From Clostridia bacterium (GTDB lineage: Bacteria > Bacillota > Clostridia > Christensenellales > Aristaeellaceae): a DNA stretch of 64,000 nucleotides. This document shows, in pieces, positions 33,505-42,573 of this stretch; position 1 is the stretch's first letter; each line of letters begins with the position of its first letter. Where the stretch lies: the NCBI GenBank assembly GCA_017541105.1, contig JAFXZS010000019.1, positions 1 to 64,000 on the forward strand, in the 5' to 3' direction. A program made the translations under genes and the position numbers. The notes beneath the pieces were generated by a model. The model was not told the origin of the DNA. It saw only the letters and a list, made by a program, of their open reading frames with translations, and ran no database searches.

Positions 33505-35508
33505 TTATCCCTCCTTTCTGATCAGTGTCTGTTCACGGGTTGCGGCAATTCGGTATTTTTCACCGCGGCAGCGGACAGAAAGCGAAACGGAACGGACGGC
33601 TTCCGGCAGATGAGCATCGGCCGCCGTTTTCCCGCCTTCTGTCCATAATCCCAGCATCCCGTAGACCAGCGCCTGCCAGGTCGCTCCGAGCGATGCCATG
33701 TGAACGCCCTCCCTGCCGGTGTTGTGCAGCATATTCTTCAGATCGAAAAACAGGGAACGCGTAAAATAATCCCATGCCTTGTCCATCAGCCCCAGCTGGA
33801 AAGCCAGATGGGCATGAACCCCGAAGCTCAGGCTGCTGTCGTGAACCGTCAACGGCTCATATTTCTGCCATACAGCCCGTTTTTCACTTTCCGTAAAACG
33901 ATCCGGGAACATTACCATCAGCTGTACCAGATCCGCCTGTTTCAGGGCACGGTAACGCTGCATCCGGTCAAAGCAGATCGTGCGGTACAGCGGCTCGTTC
34001 CCGTCCCGGCTGACAGGAAGCGGTTCCATCCTGTCAAACATCTCATCCTGCTGATACAGCGCGGCAGCAGGATCATACAGAATCACAATATGGTCCGCGA
34101 AGAACCGCAGTCCGTTCCGCTCTTCCTCATCCAGCAGATCCCCCGCGTACCGAAGGGCAAGCTCCACATTGTTCTTTGCCATGTAATTTGTGTAAGTATT
34201 ATTGACCGCCGCGCCGCAATATTCGTCCGGGCCTTTGACAAAGAAGCAGGAATATTGCTGCTTTTCTTCTTCCCAGGTAAAACGGCTCTTCCAGTAACGG
34301 GCTGTGTCCAGGAGCAGGAGCTTCATTTCCGCTGTCATCGCCGCGCCGGTTATCTCCAGCATTCGATGCATGGCATAAACCACATCTGCCGTAATATGCA
34401 CTTCACAAAGGCCGATGTCCCAGCTCTCACACTGTTCATGGCCATCCGCCGCGCACATCCAGGGATATCTGGCGCCGGCGAGATTCTGCTTCTTTGCCAG
34501 CTCCCTGGCCTCCGGCAGACGATCCACGCGGTACTGAACCAGATTTCGCGCCGCTTCAGGCCGCTGCCAGCAATAGAAAGGCAGCATGAAGATATCCGTA
34601 TCCCAGAAAGTGTTTCCTTTATAACGGCCGTGCGTCAGGCCGCGCGCGCCGACCGAAAGCCCGGCATCCTCTCCGGCGTTATTGCACAGAAGCTGGAAAA
34701 GGTTCCAGCGAAGCGCGCCCTGGATTTCCTCATCAGCATCCAGCTCAATATCGCAGTCCTGCCAGATGGCTTTCCAGGCCCGGCAATGCTCCTCCCACGG
34801 ATCGTTCCTGCCGGAACCGGCAGGTTCTCCGTCCAGCAGCACCCTGACCCGCTTTTCCACGGTTACCGAATCTCCTGCCCGAAGATCCAGATGAAGCACC
34901 GCTTCCGGGACAGGCTGCCCATTGAGGAATACAGCCTGAACAAACCGGATCTCTCTCCCGCTGCGGACAGTGCGCATCAGCAGTTCACTGCCTGTATGCG
35001 AAACGGTTTTCAGCAGACGGACTGTTTCCGTTTCCTCCGTCATCTGATCGTCGTTGACAGGCAGATTGACAACTTCATCATTCAGGACAGCCCGCACGGA
35101 CACAGAACAGTCATGATCCGGCTTCAGCGTTTCCCGGACGCAGATCAGGGTCCGGTCTGCCATGCTGGCCATTCTTTCAGCCGAAACCTCCAGGCCGTCC
35201 GCTTTCCAGCATTGAGTGAAAATACCATGCTGAAGGTCCAGGGACTGAATCATACTTTCCGGCCGGAAATCGGAGACAATGAAGCCGAGCACGTCCGGAA
35301 GCTGGACCATATCCGTTATTCCCGGCTTGACCGGTTCAAAGAACCCGGCCCTGAACATGGCGTGTTCCTGCGGCTTTGCCTTCGGCGTCTGAAGAGAGAA
35401 GCCGCGAATGCCCAGATAACCGTTTCCGACGGCAAAAATGCTCTCTGAAAAATCCGAGACCGGACCTTCCAGATCAATTCGCCATGGATGAATCACGGGC
35501 ATCGCCAT
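33505..35508 (-). CDS. GH65 family glycoside phosphorylase/hydrolase
   Basis: A 667-residue cytoplasmic enzyme of family 65, which splits alpha-glucosides such as maltose, kojibiose, nigerose or trehalose, mostly with phosphate to give beta-glucose 1-phosphate. The catalytic acid Glu is in KGPDEYCGAAVNNTYTN; the phosphate site regions NTFWDTDIFMLPFY and RGLTHGRYKG are also present. The start at 35508 lies five bases after the GH31 stop; the ORF runs 228 bp upstream but only into the GH31 gene. Which linkage it cuts is not readable by eye. Operon order suggests action on the sugar imported by the adjacent transporter. Confidence 0.92.
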   Translation of the reverse strand: MAMPVIHPWRIDLEGPVSDFSESIFAVGNGYLGIRGFSLQTPKAKPQEHAMFRAGFFEPVKPGITDMVQLPDVLGFIVSDFRPESMIQSLDLQHGIFTQCWKADGLEVSAERMASMADRTLICVRETLKPDHDCSVSVRAVLNDEVVNLPVNDDQMTEETETVRLLKTVSHTGSELLMRTVRSGREIRFVQAVFLNGQPVPEAVLHLDLRAGDSVTVEKRVRVLLDGEPAGSGRNDPWEEHCRAWKAIWQDCDIELDADEEIQGALRWNLFQLLCNNAGEDAGLSVGARGLTHGRYKGNTFWDTDIFMLPFYCWQRPEAARNLVQYRVDRLPEARELAKKQNLAGARYPWMCAADGHEQCESWDIGLCEVHITADVVYAMHRMLEITGAAMTAEMKLLLLDTARYWKSRFTWEEEKQQYSCFFVKGPDEYCGAAVNNTYTNYMAKNNVELALRYAGDLLDEEERNGLRFFADHIVILYDPAAALYQQDEMFDRMEPLPVSRDGNEPLYRTICFDRMQRYRALKQADLVQLMVMFPDRFTESEKRAVWQKYEPLTVHDSSLSFGVHAHLAFQLGLMDKAWDYFTRSLFFDLKNMLHNTGREGVHMASLGATWQALVYGMLGLWTEGGKTAADAHLPEAVRSVSLSVRCRGEKYRIAATREQTLIRKEG

Positions 35509-35512
35509 GGGA

Positions 35513-37447
35513 TCACATCCTCTCAAAAACCAGAATCTCGTCAAGCGGGCAGGGAAGCTGATACCATTTTTCACCGGCGAAGGTTTCCCCGGTAAACCAA
35601 TGTTTCCATGTGCCCCGGGGCAGCCAGACGCTTCGGCTGTCCCGGCCTTCTTCCACGATGGGGCAGACAAGGAGGCTTCTGCCCAGCATGAACTCATCAT
35701 CGCAGGCACAGGCTGCCTGATCCTCCGGATAATCAAGGCAGAGATGCGCCATCATGGGGCGGTTTGCCTGTGTACAGTACGCTGCTTCCCGGATCAGGTA
35801 CGGCTTCAGTTTTTGGCGCAGCACGGCAAACGCGGTGCTGATGGGCAGAATGCGTGGATCGCCCAGCTTGTCCGCCAGATTCCACGGGCTGCGGTCATTT
35901 TCGAAACCATCCTCGTGAGTCGCGTAAAACTGGCCGCTTCTCGGTTCCGCATGCCATTGCATCACAGGGCTGAAACAACCCAGGGCCGTTGCCCGCAGAT
36001 ACAGTTCAGCCGTCGGGAGTTCTCCCGCGAATCCGCCGATATCAAATCCCCAGAACAGGACACCGCTCAGCCCGGCACTGATTCCCGCATTCAGCTGCGC
36101 CCTGAGTTCACTCCACCGGCTCAGCTGATCCCCTGCCCAGTGGATCGGGCAGCATTGTGCGCCGGTATAACCGGCCCGGCTGAAGGTGATGCCATGCACC
36201 CCGTTCTTTTCCATAAACTCATGGTACGCGGAGATATACTGACCGGCGTACAGGTTATGCGCTTCTTTCCCTGTCATGCCGTTGTACAGGCAGGCTGAAT
36301 CATCCAGCAGGAACTCTCCGCCGTCTGTCTTGAATCCCTCCACGCCCATATCCAGCAGGTATTTGCGCTTGCCGAACCACCAGTCCACCGCCTCCGGATT
36401 CGTGAAATCTGGCAGCAGGCTCCCGCTGAACCATACGCCGTCCGGGATGCGGTAAGGGGTTCCGTCCTTTCTGAAAACACAGTATTTCTTACCGATGGCC
36501 TCCCGCTCGTCCCGAAGCAGCTGTTCACCGGGATCCCCGTCCTGTTCCTTTTTGATTACCGGAATCTGCCAGAGAACCGGATGCAGTCCCGCTTTTCTGA
36601 TTCTTTGAATCGTCTCCGCCGGATCGGCCCAGTGTTCCGAATCGTTCCACCGGCAGAAGGTTCTCTCATCACTCCAGGCTTCCAGGACCATTACTTCCGC
36701 GGGATATCCGTATTGCTTCAACGCGGCCAGCTGGGCATTTACTTCAGCGTCACAGTTCCATCCGTTTGCGCTGATCCACACGCCGAATGCCCAGTCCGGA
36801 GGCAGCACAGGTTTTCCCGTATGATGAATAAACTGGCGCAGGATCTCCGCGGGGGATCCGAAAAACCAATAATCACGGGCCAGTACTTCACCCCGGGTTT
36901 CCTGGCGAACCGTAAACCCGTTCATAAAACTCATCTGCACCGGGATATTTGAATCCCTGAAGCACCCGATGCCCTGTTCCGTAAAGAAGAACGGAACCGG
37001 AAGATAGGTCTGCTGTCCCTGCTGCGTGAACTTTTCCGTTACCGAGCCCGTGGAAGCGCTGTTTCTCTGATCGACAGCGTGGAACCTCTCTCCTGTACCC
37101 CAGACATGCTCCCCGTTCAGTTTTCCGTCCTGCTCCAGAGCGGTCACCGTATTCCGATCATCGACTGAAACCAGATATTCTTCAACCGCAGCAACAACCT
37201 TTTTGTTTCCGTCGGGGCTTAAACGTTTCAGTATAAAGCCTTTTTTATTGCCGGTCAGGGTCAGTTCATATCCCTCCGGCAATTCAACCTGTGTTTCCGT
37301 GGCCGCAGTTCCTTCCGGAGGCGGCCCCTGGACCACTGTAACCTCCAGGCATTTCCCCGCGCGGAAGATCACGTGTATGTCTTCATAAACCTGGCACCAG
37401 TTATCATCCGGCAGGAGCAGCAGGCTCCGTAATTCTTCCCTGATCAA
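35513..37447 (-). CDS. GH31 family alpha-glucosidase
   Basis: A 644-residue glycoside hydrolase of family 31, with no signal peptide and so cytoplasmic. The barrel shows PPDWAFGVWISANGWN, the nucleophile Asp in GFKTDGGEFLLDD, and the acid/base region in WAGDQLSRW. These enzymes release glucose or xylose from alpha-linked oligosaccharides. The best start is TTG at 37447, seven bases after GGAGGG and overlapping the lacI stop (TTGA); the ATG at 37462 has no such site. A sequence identical to the lacI-promoter operator lies inside this gene at 37218. Confidence 0.9.
   Translation of the reverse strand: MIREELRSLLLLPDDNWCQVYEDIHVIFRAGKCLEVTVVQGPPPEGTAATETQVELPEGYELTLTGNKKGFILKRLSPDGNKKVVAAVEEYLVSVDDRNTVTALEQDGKLNGEHVWGTGERFHAVDQRNSASTGSVTEKFTQQGQQTYLPVPFFFTEQGIGCFRDSNIPVQMSFMNGFTVRQETRGEVLARDYWFFGSPAEILRQFIHHTGKPVLPPDWAFGVWISANGWNCDAEVNAQLAALKQYGYPAEVMVLEAWSDERTFCRWNDSEHWADPAETIQRIRKAGLHPVLWQIPVIKKEQDGDPGEQLLRDEREAIGKKYCVFRKDGTPYRIPDGVWFSGSLLPDFTNPEAVDWWFGKRKYLLDMGVEGFKTDGGEFLLDDSACLYNGMTGKEAHNLYAGQYISAYHEFMEKNGVHGITFSRAGYTGAQCCPIHWAGDQLSRWSELRAQLNAGISAGLSGVLFWGFDIGGFAGELPTAELYLRATALGCFSPVMQWHAEPRSGQFYATHEDGFENDRSPWNLADKLGDPRILPISTAFAVLRQKLKPYLIREAAYCTQANRPMMAHLCLDYPEDQAACACDDEFMLGRSLLVCPIVEEGRDSRSVWLPRGTWKHWFTGETFAGEKWYQLPCPLDEILVFERM
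37218..37233. promoter_or_regulatory. Intragenic copy of the LacI-type operator
   Basis: CTTAAACGTTTCAGTA here is identical over 16 bp to 38504-38519 in the lacI promoter region. The centre AAACGTTT is palindromic and resembles LacI/CcpA-family sites. It lies about 215 bp into the GH31 gene, where a bound repressor could block or loop. Confidence 0.6.
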
Positions 37448-38478
37448 GTTGGTTCCCTCCATTCCCGCACAGAATCCCGTTCCACGAGGTGAAGGGGCAA
37501 AATGCATTCCGTATGCTGATGTTCTTTTGCCTTGGCTGCTTCCAGCACCAGTTCCACAGCCTTTCTGCCTTTCTCGCCGATGTCCTGGTGAACCGTTGTC
37601 AGGGACGGATAAGCCATATTCGCCAGATAGACATCGTCAAAACTGACGATGGAGATATCATCCGGCACGCCGATTCCCTGCTGCGTGAGCCCCTTCACAA
37701 ATCCCATGGAAATAACGTCCGCTGTTACAAACGCGGCCGTTTGTTTCCTGCCGCGCTCCGCATACAGGACAGCTGCTGCCAGCCCATATTCATAATCGAC
37801 AGTACCGGAATAGACCGCAGATTCTTCCACTGCCAGCCCGGCTTCCTTCAGTGCGTCGCAGTATCCCTGATAACGTTTGATGTTGACGCCGTATTCCCGT
37901 ATGGAGCCGCTGATAAAAGCAATCCTTCTGTGGCCCTTCTCAATCAGGTACCGGGTTGCCATACGGGCGCCTTCCTTATCCTCAATCCCGATGGTATGAA
38001 AATCCGGATCTTTCACATAACTGTCAACCAAAACAATCGGAACACCCGCGCGTTTAAGCGCGTTCAGGTTTTCACCGGGATAGGTGCCGACAATAATGAT
38101 TCCGTCCACGCCGCGATTCTGCGCGATATTCAGATAACACTGATCCTCCTGGGTACCGGAAAGAAGCAGGTGATAGCCATTCTGACGGGCGGTATATTCA
38201 ATCGAGGAAAGCAGTTCACCGTAAAAGGGGTTGGAAAACATGAATTCTTTTCCCGGTTCTGTCTGAGGGATCAGTACACCGATCAGGTTGCTGTGCCGGC
38301 TGGACAGGCTCCGCGCATTCAGATTCGGAACATATTCCAATTTCTGAACAGCGGCTATTACGCGTTTCCGTGTCTCTTCGCTGATGCTTTCCGTGGGGGT
38401 GTCATTCAGCACATAACTGACAGTGCTGGCTGATACGCCGGCTTCTTTGGCAACATCTTTAATACTGATGCGCTTCAT
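37444..38478 (-). CDS. LacI-family transcriptional regulator
   Basis: A 344-residue repressor. The N-terminal helix-turn-helix reads SIKDVAKEAGVSASTVSYVL, with the hinge helix LNARSLSSRHSN near residue 60. The remaining 280 residues are the periplasmic-binding-protein-like sensor domain (LIGVLIPQ, GVDGIIIVGT, HRRIAFISGS). It is the first gene of the sugar operon and probably represses it until the alpha-glucoside or a product appears. A likely operator lies 26 bp upstream of the start, immediately downstream of the -10 box. GGAGGTG precedes the ATG. Confidence 0.95.
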   Translation of the reverse strand: MKRISIKDVAKEAGVSASTVSYVLNDTPTESISEETRKRVIAAVQKLEYVPNLNARSLSSRHSNLIGVLIPQTEPGKEFMFSNPFYGELLSSIEYTARQNGYHLLLSGTQEDQCYLNIAQNRGVDGIIIVGTYPGENLNALKRAGVPIVLVDSYVKDPDFHTIGIEDKEGARMATRYLIEKGHRRIAFISGSIREYGVNIKRYQGYCDALKEAGLAVEESAVYSGTVDYEYGLAAAVLYAERGRKQTAAFVTADVISMGFVKGLTQQGIGVPDDISIVSFDDVYLANMAYPSLTTVHQDIGEKGRKAVELVLEAAKAKEHQHTECILPLHLVERDSVREWREPT

Positions 38479-38503
38479 GTGACACCTCCTTACGGCATAT
38501 TAA

Positions 38504-38554
38504 CTTAAACGTTTCAGTAATTAAAGAATACACCTCTTTTTTTCTCCTTGTCAA
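38504..38554 (-). promoter_or_regulatory. Promoter and operator of the alpha-glucoside operon
   Basis: On the minus strand TTGACA (38554-38549), an 18-bp spacer and TATTCT (38530-38525) form the promoter. Downstream of it lies TGAAACGTTTAAG (38504-38519 region), a palindromic LacI-type site placed to block initiation. The same 16 bp occur at 37218. Confidence 0.7.
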
Positions 38555-38645
38555 GTGGGTTTTTGCGATTTTTTGCGGCTCAAATGATTCTGCAAAGCGT
38601 CAAAACAGGGGTCGGAATCAGCCTGATTCCGGCCAAACCGCGCGA

Positions 38646-38674
38646 TTGACCCGGTTTCCCCGAACCGGTATAAT
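38646..38674 (+). promoter_or_regulatory. Promoter of the ABC-HD-NeuD-ligase cluster
   Basis: TTGACC (38646-38651), a 17-bp spacer and a perfect TATAAT (38669-38674). The predicted start of transcription, near 38681, rules out the earliest in-frame start codons of the ABC gene. Confidence 0.7.
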
Positions 38675-38714
38675 AGGCATGGACGATTCAGATGATCGGA
38701 GATGTATAACAGCG

Positions 38715-40850
38715 ATGGACAAACGGGTCAGGGTGTCCCAAACATCTGAAATCCCCGCGGCGGTTGAGATGGTCGAAGAGTTTGCCGCGTCGCTGCCGGA
38801 AAGAGCCGGAGCGCGGATCACTCCGTTGATTTGCGAGGAGCTGCTGGTGCGCCTTTTGGACATAGGAGTTCCTGAGATCGTTGTGTCTGTGAAGGGCATG
38901 CCGTTCAGGCGTATTGAGATCAGCGCGGAGGGAAAGCAGGCGGACGCGGTCCGCGCCGCCGCGGAAGCGGAGGACCTCGGCGCCCAGATCAGCGGCTGCC
39001 TGCTGGAGCAGTACGCGGACCACTTCGATTATAAGTACAGGAACGGCGTCAATCTGTACAGAGTGTTCGCGGCAAAAAGGGGCATCATGGACCTGGCCGG
39101 CGAAATCAGCGGCTATTATCGGGAGAACGATCCGGAGAAACCGCGCAGGGCCACGGGTGTGCTGCGGCACATCGCACGCAGCCACAGGGGCTTTTTCGCG
39201 CTCTCGGTCAGCATATTGCTCCTGAGGCATCTGGCGGCGCTGCTCCTGCCGGTGTTTGTCGCCAACATCATCAACGCGGTCACGGAAACCGGGTCCTTCT
39301 TTATCCGGCCGGTCCTGGTCAATATTCTGATGTCCGCCGCCGCGCTGGCCGTGAACCTGATCTGCTTCTGGCTGGACAGCCGCTGTTACCGCCGCTTTGC
39401 CAGGTCCGTTGAGTCGGGCTTCCGGATGGCGCTCGTCCAGAAGCTGCAGGTGCTTTCGATACGCTTCCACAGCAAGGCGCAGTCCGGCGTCATCCTCTCC
39501 AAACTGATTTCGGATGTGCAATACATCGAAATGCTGATCTACGACCGGTTTATGGAGATGCTGCTGCTGTGCGAGGACGTGGTATTCATCATCGTGATCG
39601 CGCTGACGACCTTCCCCCTGATGCTGGCGTTTTACCTCGTGATCGTTCCGGCAGCCGCGTATCTGCTGCACCGCTTCTCCAAACCCCTGCAGGACAGCCG
39701 GGCCCGGATGCGGCAGGAGAATGAGCAGGTGAACGCCGCCGTCAAGGAGATGCTGTCGATGGAGCGCCTGACCCGGGCACACGGCCTGGAGAAGGCGGAA
39801 TACCGAAACATCCTGGCGAAGGTACAGGGCGCTCAGCGGGCTTCCGTGGCGTATGACCGCAGGACCGTCCGCGTCAACAACGTCACCTACGGCGGCTTCC
39901 AGGGCCTTCGGCTGCTTTCCCTCGGATTTGCTGCCGTGCTGACAGCGGCCGGGCACATCAACGTCGGTACGCTGGTGCTTTTCCAGTCCATCTTCGATTT
40001 GATCATCAACAACGTCCAGCGGCTGCTGGACGCGCTGCCGCTGATCACCCAGGGCTATGACAGCCTCGTCAGCGTCAACGAAATCCTCTGCGCGGAGGAT
40101 TTCGAGCAGAACGGCACCGCGCTGCTCAGCAGCCCGGTGCGGGGAGAGATCGAGTTCCGGCATGTCTCCTTCAGCTATGAGCCGGATGCGGAACCTGTTT
40201 TGAAGGACATCTGCTTCAAGGTGCCTCCGGGCGGCAGCGCTGCCTTCGTGGGAAAGTCCGGAGAGGGGAAGACGACGCTTCTGAACCTCATCCTGGGGCT
40301 GTACAGTGTCCGGAGCGGGGAAATCCTCATCGACGGCGTGTCTCTGGATACCCTGGAGAAGGCTTCCTTTCGCCGCAATATCGCCGTCGTGCCGCAGGAC
40401 ACGGTCCTGTTCTCGGGCACATTGTGGGACAACCTGGTTTACGGGCTGCGCTACGTCAGCGCGGAAAAGGTCATGGACGTTCTGCGCCGCGTCGGGCTGG
40501 AGGAACTCGTGGCAGAGCTCCCGGACGGAATGAATACCCAGATCCTCGAGAACGGCGCCAATTTCTCCGGCGGGCAGCGGCAGCGCATTGCCATTGCCCG
40601 GGCGCTGCTGCGGGATCCGAAGATCATCCTGCTGGACGAGGCGACCAGCGCCCTCGACAGCACCAGCGAGCGGCAGGTGCAGGCGGCAATTGACGCCATG
40701 ATCGGGTGCTGCACCGTGATCATGGTAGCCCACCGGCTGGGCACGCTGCGCCGCGCGGACGCCGTATACCGGATCGAGGATGGAATGATCCGGCGCTATG
40801 ACAACTACAAGCAGCTGGTGGCCGACATGGAAGGAGGCGGCAGTGCATGA
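38715..40850 (+). CDS. ABC exporter with an N-terminal regulatory-like domain
   Basis: A 711-residue half-transporter. Residues about 1-130 precede the membrane part and look like a GHKL/anti-sigma-type ATPase fold fragment (ITPLICEELLVRLLDIGVPE); this is not the C39 peptidase found in bacteriocin exporters. Residues about 155-420 hold six membrane helices. The nucleotide-binding domain has Walker A GKSGEGKTTLL, signature FSGGQRQR, Walker B IILLDEATSALD and H-loop AHRLG. I chose 38715 because the promoter overlaps the upstream candidates. Its stop overlaps the HD gene (ATGA). The exported substrate is unknown, perhaps a product of the genes that follow. Confidence 0.85.
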   Translation: MDKRVRVSQTSEIPAAVEMVEEFAASLPERAGARITPLICEELLVRLLDIGVPEIVVSVKGMPFRRIEISAEGKQADAVRAAAEAEDLGAQISGCLLEQYADHFDYKYRNGVNLYRVFAAKRGIMDLAGEISGYYRENDPEKPRRATGVLRHIARSHRGFFALSVSILLLRHLAALLLPVFVANIINAVTETGSFFIRPVLVNILMSAAALAVNLICFWLDSRCYRRFARSVESGFRMALVQKLQVLSIRFHSKAQSGVILSKLISDVQYIEMLIYDRFMEMLLLCEDVVFIIVIALTTFPLMLAFYLVIVPAAAYLLHRFSKPLQDSRARMRQENEQVNAAVKEMLSMERLTRAHGLEKAEYRNILAKVQGAQRASVAYDRRTVRVNNVTYGGFQGLRLLSLGFAAVLTAAGHINVGTLVLFQSIFDLIINNVQRLLDALPLITQGYDSLVSVNEILCAEDFEQNGTALLSSPVRGEIEFRHVSFSYEPDAEPVLKDICFKVPPGGSAAFVGKSGEGKTTLLNLILGLYSVRSGEILIDGVSLDTLEKASFRRNIAVVPQDTVLFSGTLWDNLVYGLRYVSAEKVMDVLRRVGLEELVAELPDGMNTQILENGANFSGGQRQRIAIARALLRDPKIILLDEATSALDSTSERQVQAAIDAMIGCCTVIMVAHRLGTLRRADAVYRIEDGMIRRYDNYKQLVADMEGGGSA

Positions 40851-41650
40851 TCGACAGAGGGAAGGCCGAAGCGGCGTTTCAGGCGTACACTTCGGGGTAT
40901 GATCTGAATGACAGCATGATCCGGCACAAGGCGGAGCACACGCGCCGCGTCGCCGAAAACTGCGAGCGGATCGCGGAAAGCCTTGGCATGGACAGCGGCT
41001 GCGCGGGATTCGCGTGGTTCCTGGGCCTGCTCCACGATATCGGACGCTTCGAGCAGGTGCGCCGGTACGGAACTTTTGTCGATGCCGTCTCGGTGGACCA
41101 TGCCGAATTCGGCGCGGACCTGCTGTTCAGGGAGAACCTGATCAGCCGGTTCCCGGCCGAAGGACTCCCGGAGGACCGGCTGGTTCTTCTGGAGACGGCG
41201 ATCCGGCTGCACAACAAGCTCACCCTGCCGGATGGCCTGGACGGGAACACACGGCGCTTCTGTGAGATCATCCGCGACGCGGACAAGACAGACATCTTCC
41301 GCGTGGTCGCCGAGCTGCCCTTTGAGCAGCGTATCGGAACAAGCAGGGGACTGATCGCCGAAGGGGACGAAGCCAGCGGCGCGGTGATGGAGTGTGTGCT
41401 TCAGCATCGCTGCATCCCCAGGGCCATCCGCAGGACCCGGTTCGAAGGGCGGATCGCCCACTGCTGCCTGGCCTTTGAGCTGGTGTTCCCCGAGAGCCGG
41501 CGGATCGTCCGGGAACAGGGCTTTCTGAACCGCCTGCTCGCCGAATACGATGACGCGGGGAAACCGCTGTGGACGGAGAAGGAGCGCGCCCAGCTGCGCG
41601 TTGTGCGAAACGAGATAGAAAGAACCTTTGGACAGGAGGAAGAGGAATGA
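40847..41650 (+). CDS. HD-domain phosphohydrolase
   Basis: A 267-residue protein with an HD metal-dependent phosphohydrolase domain: RHKAEHTRRVAENCERIA, then the diagnostic LGLLHDIGRFEQ, then SVDHAEFGADLLF and a distal REIIRDADKTDIF-type Asp. The second half (residues 160-267) is helical. HD enzymes of this layout act on nucleotides or cyclic dinucleotides. It is coupled by overlaps at both ends to the ABC exporter and the acyltransferase gene, so it belongs to the cluster, though its substrate is not known. Confidence 0.85.
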   Translation: MIDRGKAEAAFQAYTSGYDLNDSMIRHKAEHTRRVAENCERIAESLGMDSGCAGFAWFLGLLHDIGRFEQVRRYGTFVDAVSVDHAEFGADLLFRENLISRFPAEGLPEDRLVLLETAIRLHNKLTLPDGLDGNTRRFCEIIRDADKTDIFRVVAELPFEQRIGTSRGLIAEGDEASGAVMECVLQHRCIPRAIRRTRFEGRIAHCCLAFELVFPESRRIVREQGFLNRLLAEYDDAGKPLWTEKERAQLRVVRNEIERTFGQEEEE

Positions 41651-42573
41651 TTCTTGCGTTGTACGGCGCGGGAGCGATGGGCCGTGAATTCAAACAGATC
41701 GCGGACGAGAGCGGCAAATGGTCCGGGGTCGTGTTCATCGACGACCATGCGGGCGCGGAGGAGCTGGCCGGATGCCCGGTCTGCCGGTTTCAGGGCTTTC
41801 GCGCGAAATACGCGCCGGAGGAAGTGCGCTTCGTCGTGGCGATCGGGGAGCCGAAGTTTCGGCTGGAAGCGTTTGAAAGGATGACACGGGCGGGGTATAC
41901 GGGCGGTGTGCTCGTCCACAGCTCGGCGGTCATCAGCCCCGATGCTGAGGTCGGCGAAGGCACGGCGGTCTGCCACGGCGTTTACATCGGTTCGCTCGCA
42001 AAGGTCGGCAGAAACTGCTACCTCTCGAGAAACGCCTCCGTCGGACACGACAGCGCTGTGGGCGATCATACGCGGCTGGGCGTCAATGCCTTTGTCGGCG
42101 GGCACACCGTGATCGGCGAAAACGCCTTTATCGGCGCCGGCGCGCTGCTCAGGGACCGCATCCGCGTCGGCTCCGCCAGCATCGTGGCGATGGGGGCTGC
42201 CGTCTTTGACGATGTGCCGGACAGAGCCACGGTGATCGGCAACCCGGCACGGATATCGGGTGAAGGCGCGCAAAACGCCGTCTATGCGCCCGGCAAGGCG
42301 CAGGAGGCAAAGCAGGACACGGCACCCGCGAGCGTCCAGGAGCGCTACTGGGAGGTCTTCACCGGCTGCTTTGAGGGCGTGGACTTCAATCCCGTGACCT
42401 TCAGCTACCACGATACGGGCTGGGATTCTGTGGCGCACCTGATGCTGATCAGCCGGCTGGAGGAGGCGTTCCATATCTCCTTCAAAGGCCGCGAGGCCAT
42501 GCGCCTGAAATCCTACGGCACGGGGCTCAGGATGGTCCAGGACAAGCTGGAACAGGCGGACGGGGGGCGTTGA
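41647..42573 (+). CDS. NeuD-like acyltransferase fused to an acyl carrier protein
   Basis: A 308-residue two-part protein. Residues 1-210 match the NeuD/PglD family: a Rossmann-like start (ILALYGAGAMGREFKQIADE) and a left-handed beta-helix of hexapeptide repeats (VGEGTAVCHGVYIGSLAKVG). Residues about 235-305 look like a carrier protein, with the phosphopantetheine Ser in HDTGWDSVAHLML. NeuD enzymes O- or N-acetylate sugars; a covalent carrier domain suggests acyl groups other than acetyl are handed over. The start at 41647 has GAGGAAGAGG before it and overlaps the HD stop. Confidence 0.85.
   Translation: MILALYGAGAMGREFKQIADESGKWSGVVFIDDHAGAEELAGCPVCRFQGFRAKYAPEEVRFVVAIGEPKFRLEAFERMTRAGYTGGVLVHSSAVISPDAEVGEGTAVCHGVYIGSLAKVGRNCYLSRNASVGHDSAVGDHTRLGVNAFVGGHTVIGENAFIGAGALLRDRIRVGSASIVAMGAAVFDDVPDRATVIGNPARISGEGAQNAVYAPGKAQEAKQDTAPASVQERYWEVFTGCFEGVDFNPVTFSYHDTGWDSVAHLMLISRLEEAFHISFKGREAMRLKSYGTGLRMVQDKLEQADGGR

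Noticed and set aside
33700..35448. A 582-codon plus-strand frame.
   Set aside because: Shadow of the GH65 gene on the other strand.
38504..38519. CcpA-type catabolite site as the reading of the lacI operator.
   Set aside because: The centre fits a cre site in part, but the exact repeat inside the same operon and the position beside lacI make a local LacI site more likely; both remain possible.
38715..39150. C39 bacteriocin-processing peptidase at the N-terminus of the ABC exporter.
   Set aside because: No Cys or His motif of that peptidase family is present, so it is not an obvious processor of the double-glycine peptides.
38688..40733. A 681-codon minus-strand frame.
   Set aside because: Shadow of the ABC exporter, whose Walker and signature motifs are intact; the minus frame is His/Gln-rich without domains.
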